A stretch of 6,461 nucleotides of DNA from Lachnospiraceae bacterium. GTDB taxonomy: Bacteria; Bacillota; Clostridia; Lachnospirales; Lachnospiraceae. The notes under the pieces are model-generated. The model searched no databases. It saw only the letters and a program-made list of their open reading frames with translations, and was not told where the DNA came from. Positions within the stretch are counted from its first letter, which is position 1. Each line of letters begins with the position of its first letter. Shown piece by piece: positions 1 to 5,998 of the stretch. The stretch lies in the NCBI GenBank assembly GCA_024403585.1, contig JAKSRN010000108.1, positions 1 to 6,461 on the forward strand. Direction: 5' to 3'. The position numbers and the translations under genes are program-made.

Positions 1-729
1 ATCGCAGCTGAGTGTGGAAAACTTGTTTCCAAAGAGACCAAGCTGGATATCCTTGTTACACCAATCGTTACAATCTGTGTAGGTGTTCTTCTTTCCATGG
101 GATGTGCACCAGCGATCGGAGCAGCTGCAAGTGCAGTTGGACAGGCTATCATGTGGGCAACAGAGCTGCAGCCATTCCTGATGGGTATCCTGGTATCTGT
201 TCTGGTAGGTGTTGCGCTGACACTTCCAATCAGTTCTGCAGCAATCTGTGCGGCATTAAGCCTTACAGGTCTTGCAGGCGGAGCAGCAGTAGCAGGCTGC
301 TGTGCACAGATGGTTGGTTTTGCCGTAATGAGCTTTAAAGAGAACAAATGGGGCGGTCTTGTAGCCCAGGGAATCGGTACATCCATGCTGCAGATCGGAA
401 ACATTGTAAAGAATCCAAAGATCTGGATTCCACCGACACTGGCAGCAGCAGTGACCGGACCAATCGCAACCTGTATCTTCCATATGCAGATGAACGGTGC
501 AGCAGTAGCATCCGGAATGGGAACCTGTGGTCTTGTAGGACAGATCGGTGTTTATACAGGATGGGTTGCAGATGTAGCGGCAGGAACAAAGGCAGGGATC
601 ACAGCTATGGACTGGATCGGAATGCTGTTGGTATGTTTCGTACTTCCTGCAGTCCTTACACAGCTGTTTGCAATTCCAATGAGAAAGAAAGGCTGGATCA
701 AAGAGAATGATCTGAAGCTGGATCTGTAA
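1..729 (+). CDS. PTS EIIC_2 / PfoR-like membrane protein (5' end missing)
   Basis: The gene is open from the first base of the window in frame 1, so the N-terminus is outside; 242 codons remain before TAA at 727-729. The protein is a polytopic membrane protein of small residues, with hydrophobic segments near visible residues 16-34, 58-76, 80-111, 144-160 and 204-226. Recognisable family stretches are TLPISSAAI (74-82), PPTLAAAVTGPIAT (144-157) and MNGAAVASGMGT (164-175). These match the PTS_EIIC_2 family, also described as PfoR-like 'putative toxin regulator' membrane proteins, usually about 340-350 residues, so roughly the last two thirds is present. Members resemble sugar phosphotransferase IIC permeases but often stand alone without IIA/IIB partners. 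Substrate and any regulatory role cannot be read from the sequence. An internal ATG at 97 falls inside a membrane segment and is not a credible start. The C-terminus is charged (MRKKGWIKENDLKLDL) and probably cytoplasmic. Confidence 0.85.
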   Translation: MAAECGKLVSKETKLDILVTPIVTICVGVLLSMGCAPAIGAAASAVGQAIMWATELQPFLMGILVSVLVGVALTLPISSAAICAALSLTGLAGGAAVAGCCAQMVGFAVMSFKENKWGGLVAQGIGTSMLQIGNIVKNPKIWIPPTLAAAVTGPIATCIFHMQMNGAAVASGMGTCGLVGQIGVYTGWVADVAAGTKAGITAMDWIGMLLVCFVLPAVLTQLFAIPMRKKGWIKENDLKLDL

Positions 730-764
730 GAATAAAGCGGACTGATCCTTTCCACCTTGCTCTA

Positions 765-980
765 TACATCTCAGATGGGGTGACTCCCTCTTCAAGAACG
801 ATAGTTCTAAGTGGGAGTGGGAATTTAGTCTCAGTGGTGGGTTACAATCCCCCATCTGAGATGTAGCCTCCGGCGAGATCGCAGGCGTGGTCAGTGGATA
901 AGCGCAAAGCGCTTGACCACGCCGCGGCAAGAACGCTAGAGGCGTTCTTGAAATGGTCATGCGTATCTTCCTGCGTGATC
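765..980 (+). repeat. GC-rich structured unit after the PTS gene (ncRNA, 3'UTR or mobile-element remnant)
   Basis: This non-coding stretch is built almost entirely of complementary arms. A perfect 16-base-pair stem joins 765-780 to 850-865. It encloses ACTCCC/GGGAGT (783-788 with 813-818) and AGAAC/GTTCT (795-799 with 804-808). A second hairpin pairs GGCGTGGTCA (884-893) with TGACCACGCC (914-923) and carries AGCGC/GCGCT (901-905 with 909-913) stacked inside. A third pairs CAAGAACGC (928-936) with GCGTTCTTG (942-950). GATCGCAGG (877-885) can pair with CCTGC and GATC (970-974, 977-980) around hairpins two and three. No credible ORF covers it. It lies between the PTS stop codon and a strong terminator, so it would be transcribed as 3'UTR unless it has its own promoter; I see no convincing one. 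It could be a structured RNA, a palindromic intergenic repeat, or a remnant of an IS200/IS605-like end with hairpins. I do not recognise a named RNA family. Confidence 0.6.
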
Positions 981-1007
981 CCAAAATTTGATACAGTGAT
1001 AATGAGT

Positions 1008-1040
1008 GGCAGTGAAATATCATATTTCACTGCCATTTTT
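1008..1040 (+). terminator. Rho-independent terminator
   Basis: GGCAGTGAAATAT (1008-1020) is perfectly complementary to ATATTTCACTGCC (1022-1034) around a single central base, and is followed by ATTTTT. The - strand side lacks a T tract, so it acts on + transcription. It ends the transcript that runs through the PTS gene and the structured unit, and insulates the CapA-type gene downstream. Confidence 0.9.
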
Positions 1041-1054
1041 CATCTGATTGTCTG

Positions 1055-1083
1055 TTGATAAGCCATTGGTATTGTAGTATGTT
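1055..1083 (+). promoter_or_regulatory. Possible sigma-A promoter for the CapA-type gene
   Basis: TTGATA (1055-1060) and TATGTT (1078-1083) are separated by 17 bases, giving 5/6 and 4/6 matches to the consensus. It lies just after the preceding terminator and about 100 bases before the ATG at 1184. The predicted transcription start near 1090 would fall in the repeated AGTATA motifs. The -10 is imperfect. Confidence 0.45.
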
Positions 1084-1084
1084 T

Positions 1085-1119
1085 AGTATAGTGCAGTAAA
1101 GTAAAGTGCAGTATACTGC
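1085..1119 (+). promoter_or_regulatory. Operator-like repeats AGTATA(G/C)TGC
   Basis: AGTATAGTGC occurs at 1085-1094, AGTATACTGC at 1110-1119, and the same decamer on the other strand at 1108-1117, because GCAGTATACTGC (1108-1119) is a perfect 12-base palindrome. AGTGCAGTA is also repeated directly at 1090-1098 and 1105-1113. The cluster overlaps the predicted start of transcription for the CapA-type gene, which is where a repressor site would be expected. The binding protein is unknown. Confidence 0.4.
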
Positions 1120-1137
1120 TAAAGGGGAAATATAGTG

Positions 1138-1152
1138 TGATGTAGGACATCA
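1138..1152 (+). promoter_or_regulatory. Inverted repeat TGATGT-N3-ACATCA in the leader of the CapA-type gene
   Basis: TGATGT (1138-1143) and ACATCA (1147-1152) are perfect complements around AGG, 31 bases before the start codon. As DNA it could be a dimeric operator half-site pair. As RNA the three-base loop makes a small hairpin. It may also be incidental. Confidence 0.3.
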
Positions 1153-1183
1153 TATACAGAATTAATTCGGGGATATTCAAAAG

Positions 1184-2554
1184 ATGAAAACATGGAAGAA
1201 GATACTGATCGCAGACGGTATTCTTGCGCTTGTTCTTGTGGGCGTGTTAGGCTGGGGAGTAATGACCGTAAGAAAACAGGCATCTGAAGATAAGAAATCA
1301 GACGAGGGAATCACAACAGCTGAAACGCTGGAAGAAGATACAAAAAAGATTGAGCAGCGGGGACTTCAGGAAGCTGAAGAAGCCGCAATTGCAGAGGAAA
1401 AAGCTGAAGCAGAGCGAATTGCAGCAAGAAAGGCCGAGGCGGACCGCATAGCTGCAGAGCGAGCAGAAGCTAAGAAACAGGAAGAGGAAGCACAGGCCGC
1501 GGCTGCACAGGCAGCAGAAGAAGACGCAGCCAACAACAGAGTGCATATCTGCATGGTAGGAGATTATCTTCTCGGTACATTAGTGGATGATTTCAGTCTT
1601 TCGCCGGAAGGAGAATATGACTTTAATCCACTCTTTGAGCATGTGGCACCATATCTTGGAGCATACGATCTGAAGATCATCAATGAAGAGTCAGCTTGTG
1701 GCGGAAGAGAGTTTGGTATCTCCGGTTATCCATCCTTCAACAGCCCTCATGAGGCTCAGGATGCCATTGCCAATGCCGGCTTTAACTGCGTTACCCTGGC
1801 TACCAATCATATGCTGGATCTGGGACCGGAGCCTGTTTACAGTACATTGAATTACTGGAGAGGAAACTATCCACAGATTGCAACTGTCGGTGCCTATGAT
1901 TCACAGGAGGCGTCCGATCAGATCTATTGTTTTGAGAAAAACGGATTCCGCATTGCAGTACTTAACTATACAGAAGTATCCAACGGTGGCAGCGGTGGTT
2001 ACTACGGTGTCCCATATGTATTGAATATGCTGTATGAAGATGAAGTAAGAGCAGACATCCGCAGAGCAAAAGAAGTGTCAGACTATGTCATTGTTGCACC
2101 GCATTGGGGAACTGAGTATCAGCTGGCCCCGGATGACCAGCAGCGCATGTGGGCACAGATCTTTCTGGAAGAGGGAGTAGATCTTGTTCTGGGAACCCAT
2201 CCGCATGTTCCGGAACCGGTGGAAGAGCTGGTCCGTGAAGATGGTCATCACATGATCTGTTATTACTCACTTGGAAACTATTGTTCCAATCAGGCACTGA
2301 CTGAATCTCTGGTAGGTGCAATGGCAGATGTGACGATCAGAAAAACTCCGGAAGGCGTGATCGTGGAAGATTTCGGAGTGGTTCCGATCATCACCCATAA
2401 GCAGCGACCATTCACAACATTCCTGATGAGAGACTATAACAGTGATCTTTCCGCCCTCAGTTACAACCATACAGAAGACCCGGAATACTCTTACGAGCGC
2501 TGTGTAGATCTGGTCGTTTCCATGTACGGTGACAGATTGAGAAACTACTGGTAA
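1184..2554 (+). CDS. CapA family (PGA_cap domain) membrane-anchored protein
   Basis: This 456-residue protein has one N-terminal membrane segment (about residues 8-27, after MKTWKK) with no lipobox, so it is probably an anchor with the rest outside the cell. Residues 35-117 form an Ala/Glu/Lys/Arg-rich, likely helical or coiled-coil stalk with near 10-residue repeats (EAERIAARKA, EADRIAAERA). Residues 118-405 form a PGA_cap domain with the usual order of motifs: MVGDYLLG (124-131), NEES (167-170), ATNHMLD (206-212), APHWGTEY (305-312), GTHPHV (337-342) and YSLGNY (361-366). The Asp, Asn, Glu and His residues fit the metallophosphoesterase-like metal site. Relatives include CapA/PgsA of poly-gamma-glutamate capsule synthesis, but no capB, capC or capD neighbours are visible, so capsule synthesis is not shown; many gut Firmicutes carry stand-alone homologues. 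The start follows a weak GGGGA about 10 bases upstream. The gene appears to be a single-gene unit with its own promoter and terminator. Confidence 0.92.
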   Translation: MKTWKKILIADGILALVLVGVLGWGVMTVRKQASEDKKSDEGITTAETLEEDTKKIEQRGLQEAEEAAIAEEKAEAERIAARKAEADRIAAERAEAKKQEEEAQAAAAQAAEEDAANNRVHICMVGDYLLGTLVDDFSLSPEGEYDFNPLFEHVAPYLGAYDLKIINEESACGGREFGISGYPSFNSPHEAQDAIANAGFNCVTLATNHMLDLGPEPVYSTLNYWRGNYPQIATVGAYDSQEASDQIYCFEKNGFRIAVLNYTEVSNGGSGGYYGVPYVLNMLYEDEVRADIRRAKEVSDYVIVAPHWGTEYQLAPDDQQRMWAQIFLEEGVDLVLGTHPHVPEPVEELVREDGHHMICYYSLGNYCSNQALTESLVGAMADVTIRKTPEGVIVEDFGVVPIITHKQRPFTTFLMRDYNSDLSALSYNHTEDPEYSYERCVDLVVSMYGDRLRNYW

Positions 2555-2708
2555 GGGAAGAAGAAAGATCTATTGTGAAATCAAACATAGTTGTAACGTT
2601 GGTGTTATGAAGAATATGGCGATTTCACCAGTGCATTCTCAAACGATTTCGCAGAATAGTGAAAAAACGCTGAAAAAAAATTACACTATTGTATTATTAG
2701 AAAATAAG

Positions 2709-2728
2709 CCTATACTTACAGGTATAGG
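2709..2728 (-). terminator. Weak terminator-like hairpin for the - strand permease
   Basis: CCTATAC and GTATAGG (2709-2715 with 2722-2728) form a perfect 7-base-pair stem with a 6-base loop. Read on the - strand it is followed by a T-rich CTTATTTTCT, so it could end the AEC permease transcript about 70 bases past its stop codon. The stem is short and AT-rich, so termination may be partial. Confidence 0.4.
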
Positions 2729-2732
2729 AATT

Positions 2733-2773
2733 GTCCTCGTGTTACCAGTTTTGGTGGCATGGGGGCTTTTTTT
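2733..2773 (+). terminator. Rho-independent terminator downstream of the CapA-type gene
   Basis: Bases 2733-2747 pair continuously with 2752-2766 around a GTTT loop (15 pairs, five of them G-T wobbles), followed at once by seven T (2767-2773). No T tract follows the stem on the - strand, so it acts on + transcription, ending the CapA-type transcript before it runs into the convergent permease. The AT-rich stretch from 2555 to 2732 holds no gene that I can support. Confidence 0.75.
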
Positions 2774-2799
2774 ATTCAACTTCGTTCCGCATGCATCTC

Positions 2800-3708
2800 T
2801 TACATAGTAAGGAAGATGCTCCATAAACAGATTGTTGGAATAGAAAGAACCGTGGATACGATCACCATCTTGGCTGCAAATTCCGGCTCCATCTCATAAT
2901 TGGACGCCAGAATACTAGTAGTCGCTCCTGCCGGCATGGCAGAAAGCAGAACACAGACTCCCTTCACCGGATGGCTGAGGGGAAGCACCATACAGACAAG
3001 AAGGATCAGGATCGGAAGCAGGATCAGACGGTGCAGAGAATAATTCAGAACAGTCAGATCTGCGAACTCACGGAAATCTACTCTGGAAAGAATCATACCG
3101 ATGACCATCATAGACAACGCAGTATTACAGCTTCCCAGGCTGCTGATGGTGTTAGTAACAGGCACAGGAAAACGATAGCCCGTTACCATAACCAGAATTC
3201 CGATCACACAGGCGATGATGCAGGGATGGGTACACACTTTTTTCAGCGTAGCCTTCTTATCAGAAGTCCCTGAAAATGCTGCCAGCCCCTCAGACCACAT
3301 CATAATTCGCATAGGGATCAGAAATACGGAAGCCAGCACCAGACCATAGCCACCAAATACACCCTCAGCCACAGGATTTCCCAGGAAGCCTGCATTGGAA
3401 CAGATGGTGCCGTACTGAAGACAGGCCTTTTTGCCGGCTGGCTGTTTGCGGAAGAGAATTTTACCGTACACAACAAAGATGATCTGGACCAGAATGGACA
3501 AGAGCATCATGCTGGTAAGGTCCCTCACCATGTCCGACTGCAGATCGACCATGAAGGACTTCACGATGTTGCAGGGAAGCACCACATTCAAAACAAGTGT
3601 ATTGATATTTTTCTGGCCCTGATCACTGATCAGGTTTATTTTTTTTACAAGGAATCCAACTGCCATCAGAAAGAAGAGAGTCAGCTGGAGATTCATCAGT
3701 TCCATCAT
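2800..3708 (-). CDS. AEC family transporter (auxin efflux carrier-like permease)
   Basis: This 302-residue protein is nearly all membrane: hydrophobic segments lie near residues 7-21, 34-52, 64-83, 103-134, 161-178, 183-208, 226-244, 248-266 and 279-299, consistent with the roughly ten helices of the Mem_trans/AEC family, and the length is typical. Family-like stretches are NVVLPCNIVKSF (41-52), SNAGFLGNPVAEG (104-116) and AMPAGATTSILASNYE (257-272). Bacterial members export or import small organic acids such as malate; the substrate here cannot be read from sequence. The start at 3708 follows AGAAAGG with a 9-base gap. A second ATG directly after it at 3705 is possible but further from the site. 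The gene is divergent from the C_GCAxxG_C_C gene and convergent with the CapA-type gene, so it is probably transcribed alone. Confidence 0.9.
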   Translation of the reverse strand: MMELMNLQLTLFFLMAVGFLVKKINLISDQGQKNINTLVLNVVLPCNIVKSFMVDLQSDMVRDLTSMMLLSILVQIIFVVYGKILFRKQPAGKKACLQYGTICSNAGFLGNPVAEGVFGGYGLVLASVFLIPMRIMMWSEGLAAFSGTSDKKATLKKVCTHPCIIACVIGILVMVTGYRFPVPVTNTISSLGSCNTALSMMVIGMILSRVDFREFADLTVLNYSLHRLILLPILILLVCMVLPLSHPVKGVCVLLSAMPAGATTSILASNYEMEPEFAAKMVIVSTVLSIPTICLWSIFLTM

Positions 3709-3740
3709 ATTGTTAAGCCTTTCTGTAAGTTAGTATCTCT

Positions 3741-3769
3741 GATTCAATGTGTTATACCCGATTCAGTGT
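3741..3769. promoter_or_regulatory. Direct repeat GATTCA(A/G)TGT in the divergent gap
   Basis: GATTCAATGT (3741-3750) and GATTCAGTGT (3760-3769) match in 9 of 10 bases at a 19-base spacing, close to two helical turns, so both copies face the same side of the DNA. Between them, on the - strand, is TATAAC (3751-3756), a possible -10 for the AEC permease with a poor TGTAAG -35 17 bases upstream. A regulator bound here could control the permease and perhaps the divergent genes. No regulator gene is adjacent. Confidence 0.35.
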
Positions 3770-3788
3770 ACCACTTACAGGAAAAACG

Positions 3789-3797
3789 TGCTATAAT
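3789..3797 (+). promoter_or_regulatory. Extended -10 promoter for the C_GCAxxG_C_C gene
   Basis: TGCTATAAT is a perfect -10 hexamer (3792-3797) with the TGN extension. No good -35 is present at the usual spacing, which is typical of extended -10 promoters. Transcription would start near 3804, leaving a leader of about 100 bases before the ATG at 3903. Confidence 0.6.
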
Positions 3798-3902
3798 AAT
3801 TTATTGTACAACTCTTGTTTTTCTTATTCGAAGACCAGAGAATTAATAGAAAAGAGAGATGCTACATAGAACAAGAAAGAGAATTTCACGGAGGGAATTT
3901 TT

Positions 3903-4319
3903 ATGCAGTCAAGAATCGATAAATGTACAGAGAGACATCAGGCAGGTTACAACTGTGCACAGGCAGTAGCATGTGCTTATGCAGATCTGGTAGGAATGGA
4001 TGAAGCAACCATGTTCAAAGTAACAGAAGGTTTAGGACTTGGACAGGGTGCTATGCTGGGAACATGTGGTGCAGTTGCAGGCGCATGTGCACTGGCAGGA
4101 ATGAAAAACAGCTGTGGAGATCTGCAGAATCCAAACAGCAAAGGAGCAACCTACAAACTGGTAAAAGAGATCACAGAGACTTTCAAAGCACAGAACGGAT
4201 CCATCATCTGCAAAGAGCTGAAAGGTGTTGAGACAGGAAAAGTTCTTCGCACATGTCCTGAGTGCATCAAAGATGCAGCTGCACTGGCTGAGAAAGTTCT
4301 TTTTGCTGACGAGCAGTAA
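3903..4319 (+). CDS. C_GCAxxG_C_C family cysteine-rich protein
   Basis: This 138-residue protein has no membrane segment or signal peptide, so it is probably cytoplasmic. It belongs to the C_GCAxxG_C_C family: GYNCAQAV (15-22), then TCGAVAGA (54-61) at the place of the GCAxxG motif, and a closing CPEC (118-121). Nine cysteines are present (8, 18, 24, 55, 62, 71, 103, 118, 121). Family members are small proteins thought to be redox-active or metal-binding because of the conserved cysteines; no reaction is established. The start is well supported by GGAGGG 7 bases before the ATG. The gene is the first of a probable two-gene unit with DUF445, 67 bases downstream. Codon use looks like that of a well-expressed gene (GCA, GGA and CTG preferred). 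Confidence 0.92.
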   Translation: MQSRIDKCTERHQAGYNCAQAVACAYADLVGMDEATMFKVTEGLGLGQGAMLGTCGAVAGACALAGMKNSCGDLQNPNSKGATYKLVKEITETFKAQNGSIICKELKGVETGKVLRTCPECIKDAAALAEKVLFADEQ

Positions 4320-4325
4320 TGACTG

Positions 4326-4366
4326 TTCGGTCTGGGCAGAATCAGATCTGCTACAGCAAAACCGAA
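4326..4366 (+). other. Small hairpin in the gap before the DUF445 gene
   Basis: TTCGGT (4326-4331) pairs with ACCGAA (4361-4366), and inside it GCAGA (4336-4340) pairs with TCTGC (4347-4351) around a 6-base loop. No T tract follows, so this is not a terminator. The structure ends 4 bases before the GGAGG of the DUF445 gene (4371-4375), so it could affect translation or mRNA processing between the two genes. The pairs are few and may be fortuitous. Confidence 0.3.
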
Positions 4367-4386
4367 AATCGGAGGAACTATAAAAT

Positions 4387-5271
4387 ATGTCACTTAGAAT
4401 GATTGCCGGCCCACTGATCGGATCAGTGATCGGCTATTTCACCAACTTTATAGCAGTGAAGATGCTGTTTTACCCTAGAAAAGAGATCCGTGTTTTTGGA
4501 CACAGACTCCCTTTTACCCCAGGTGCCATTCCAAAAGGAAAGGCCCGTCTGGGAAGAGCCATCGGTAAAGCGGTAGGAGAAACCCTTCTCACGAAAGAAG
4601 ATATTGAGGAGAAACTGCTGGCACCGGAAGTGAGTGCAGGAATCGCATCTGCCCTTACAGAAGGATTTTCATCCTCTATTAAGATGCAGATCCGCCAGGC
4701 AGCAGGATTGACAGAGTACGACTATATCATTCAGAGAGAAAAACTCTGTGCGGTACTTACGGATCAGGTTACAGATGCCCTCTCCAAGGTAGACCTTTCC
4801 ACTATAGTGGTGGAAAAAGGAATCCAGATGGTCCATGAGAATCTGACCAATCCTATGCTGATGATGTTTATCACAGATGATCTTCTGTATTCCATCTTAG
4901 GACCGATGGGACCAAAGATCCAGCAGATGATCACAGAAGAAGGCCCTGCTATGATCCGGCCAATCGTGGACGCCAAGATAAAGGAACTGGAGAATCAGCC
5001 AGTGGAAGATATGCTGAAGGGAATGGGAATGGAAGAGGCAGTTCTGCAGTCCGTTCTGTCAGCCCTGATTCAGCGAATGCTGAAAAATAGCATTTCCAGG
5101 GTGCTGGATACACTGGATATTCAGAAAACCGTTGAGACAAAGATTGATGAGATGTCTATTGATGAGCTGGAAGAGCTTGTTATGACGGTGATGAAGAAAG
5201 AGCTGAACACCATTGTAAATCTTGGTGCACTGATCGGACTGATTTTGGGACTGATCAATCTGCTTTTCTAA
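4387..5271 (+). CDS. DUF445 family membrane protein
   Basis: This 294-residue protein shows both ends of the DUF445 (YheB-like) family. Near the N-terminus are a membrane segment and the conserved GYFTNFIAVKMLFYPRK (16-32), followed by LPFTPGAIPKGKARLG (41-56). The C-terminus has ELEELVMTVMKKEL (260-273) leading into a second membrane segment (279-294), with the chain ending at its edge. The middle (about 60-270) is mostly helical and charged. The family has no settled biochemical role; Bacillus YheB is longer (about 370 residues), so this is a compact member. The start follows GGAGGA with a spacing of about 10 bases. It lies 67 bases after the C_GCAxxG_C_C gene with no terminator between, which suggests co-transcription. 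A bidirectional terminator follows after about 60 bases. Confidence 0.9.
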   Translation: MSLRMIAGPLIGSVIGYFTNFIAVKMLFYPRKEIRVFGHRLPFTPGAIPKGKARLGRAIGKAVGETLLTKEDIEEKLLAPEVSAGIASALTEGFSSSIKMQIRQAAGLTEYDYIIQREKLCAVLTDQVTDALSKVDLSTIVVEKGIQMVHENLTNPMLMMFITDDLLYSILGPMGPKIQQMITEEGPAMIRPIVDAKIKELENQPVEDMLKGMGMEEAVLQSVLSALIQRMLKNSISRVLDTLDIQKTVETKIDEMSIDELEELVMTVMKKELNTIVNLGALIGLILGLINLLF

Positions 5272-5332
5272 TGTGTCCTCAGTAATCATCAACAAGGCAG
5301 TACACAAAAAATATCAACATATAGCATAATCG

Positions 5333-5386
5333 AAAAAGGTGCTGTCGAACTACCAAAATCTTAGTAGTTCGACAACACCTTTTTTT
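5333..5386. terminator. Bidirectional terminator between convergent DUF445 and DUF4364 genes
   Basis: GGTG (5338-5341) pairs with CACC (5376-5379), and an 11-base-pair perfect stem joins 5343-5353 to 5364-5374, with one C-A mismatch between and a 10-base loop. The stem is flanked by five A on the left and seven T on the right (5380-5386), so both strands have a T tract. It serves the DUF445 unit on + and the DUF4364 unit on -. Confidence 0.92.
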
Positions 5387-5473
5387 GCGATAGCAACGAG
5401 CCGAGCCCACGCTTGCGTGGATTTGGCGACTGCACGCGAACGAGCGAAAAGCGCAGAGCGTGTTTCGACTCGT
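5387..5473 (-). repeat. GC-rich structured unit in the DUF4364 3'UTR
   Basis: This stretch begins at the base next to the DUF4364 stop codon and runs to the terminator. It is far richer in G+C than its surroundings and full of CGAG/GCG motifs. CCACGC (5407-5412) faces GCGTGG (5415-5420), GCACGC (5432-5437) can pair with GCGTGT (5458-5463), and ACGAG (5396-5400) can pair with CTCGT (5469-5473). It has no credible reading frame. AAGCGCAGAGCG (5449-5460) matches 11 of 12 bases of AAGCGCAAAGCG (900-911) in the unit after the PTS gene. It may be a dispersed intergenic repeat or an mRNA-end stabilising structure. Confidence 0.45.
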
Positions 5474-5989
5474 CTACATCAGAATCTGAATCAACGCCGC
5501 ATAAGCCTCCTGACTTTTCTGCTTCCAATTCTCACACACTTCCTGAGCACTTCTCTCTGTCGGAAGATGGAGAGTAATATCAACGAGAATAGCCCCGTTC
5601 TCCTTTACAATACAGTGGGCTGCGTAATCATCATCTCCCGCTTTGTAATAATCCGCGATGGTGGAGGACTCAGAGCGGAGTCGATAGGCATGCTTCTCCA
5701 GATAGTTGTTCACCTCAGTCTGGATCTCACCGGAAATCTCCTTGCGGAAGAAATGCAGTGTCTGGTTGCCATTCTCTGTCATCTTATAGTAAGTGGTATT
5801 CTTCGTGTTTTCCGCTGTGATCAGGTTGGATTCCAGCATCTCATTCAATACTTCCTGCAGATGGAAGTAAGAAGTATATTCCTTTTCCAAAAACAGTTCT
5901 GAAATCTGGGCGTTGGACAATGGAAAATTCACCTTGTCCAGCATATACAGAACGATCAGTTTATATAAAGCATAGCTGGATTCAATCAT
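5474..5989 (-). CDS. DUF4364 family protein (winged-helix-like)
   Basis: The 171-residue protein begins with SYALYKLIVLYMLDKVNFPLS (about 5-25), the typical opening of the clostridial DUF4364 family, followed by NAQISELFLEKEYTS (26-40) and FHLQEVLNEMLESNLI (42-57). This helix-turn-helix-like order and the later YYKMTENG (67-74) resemble a winged-helix domain of PadR/MarR type, so DNA binding is plausible but unproven. The C-terminal half (80-171) has an acidic patch and beta-strand-like CIVKENGAILVDITLHL (126-142). The start at 5989 is chosen because AAAGGAG lies 9 bases upstream (5999-6005), it gives the family's usual length, and family similarity starts here. A longer reading from a TTG at 6085 would add 32 residues unlike the family and would cover the leader hairpins. 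Transcription ends at the bidirectional terminator. Confidence 0.88.
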   Translation of the reverse strand: MIESSYALYKLIVLYMLDKVNFPLSNAQISELFLEKEYTSYFHLQEVLNEMLESNLITAENTKNTTYYKMTENGNQTLHFFRKEISGEIQTEVNNYLEKHAYRLRSESSTIADYYKAGDDDYAAHCIVKENGAILVDITLHLPTERSAQEVCENWKQKSQEAYAALIQILM

Positions 5990-5998
5990 ATCTCCCAG

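Noticed and set aside
765..980. Known riboswitch, T-box, RNase P or tmRNA
   Set aside because: I could not match conserved cores of these RNAs, and the unit follows a gene and precedes a terminator with no regulated gene directly after it.
256..1023. A 255-codon - strand frame opposite the PTS gene and the structured unit
   Set aside because: The product is rich in Cys, His and Ser with no recognisable family, runs antisense to a clear gene, and crosses the self-complementary unit.
2607..2807. A 66-codon + strand frame with a hydrophobic C-terminal half that looks like a small membrane protein
   Set aside because: It has no ribosome binding site, its hydrophobic part is encoded by the terminator hairpin and T tract (2733-2773), and its end overlaps the 3' end of the permease gene.
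5339..5902. A 187-codon + strand frame
   Set aside because: It starts inside the terminator, crosses the GC-rich 3' unit, and is antisense to DUF4364, which has family similarity and a good ribosome binding site.
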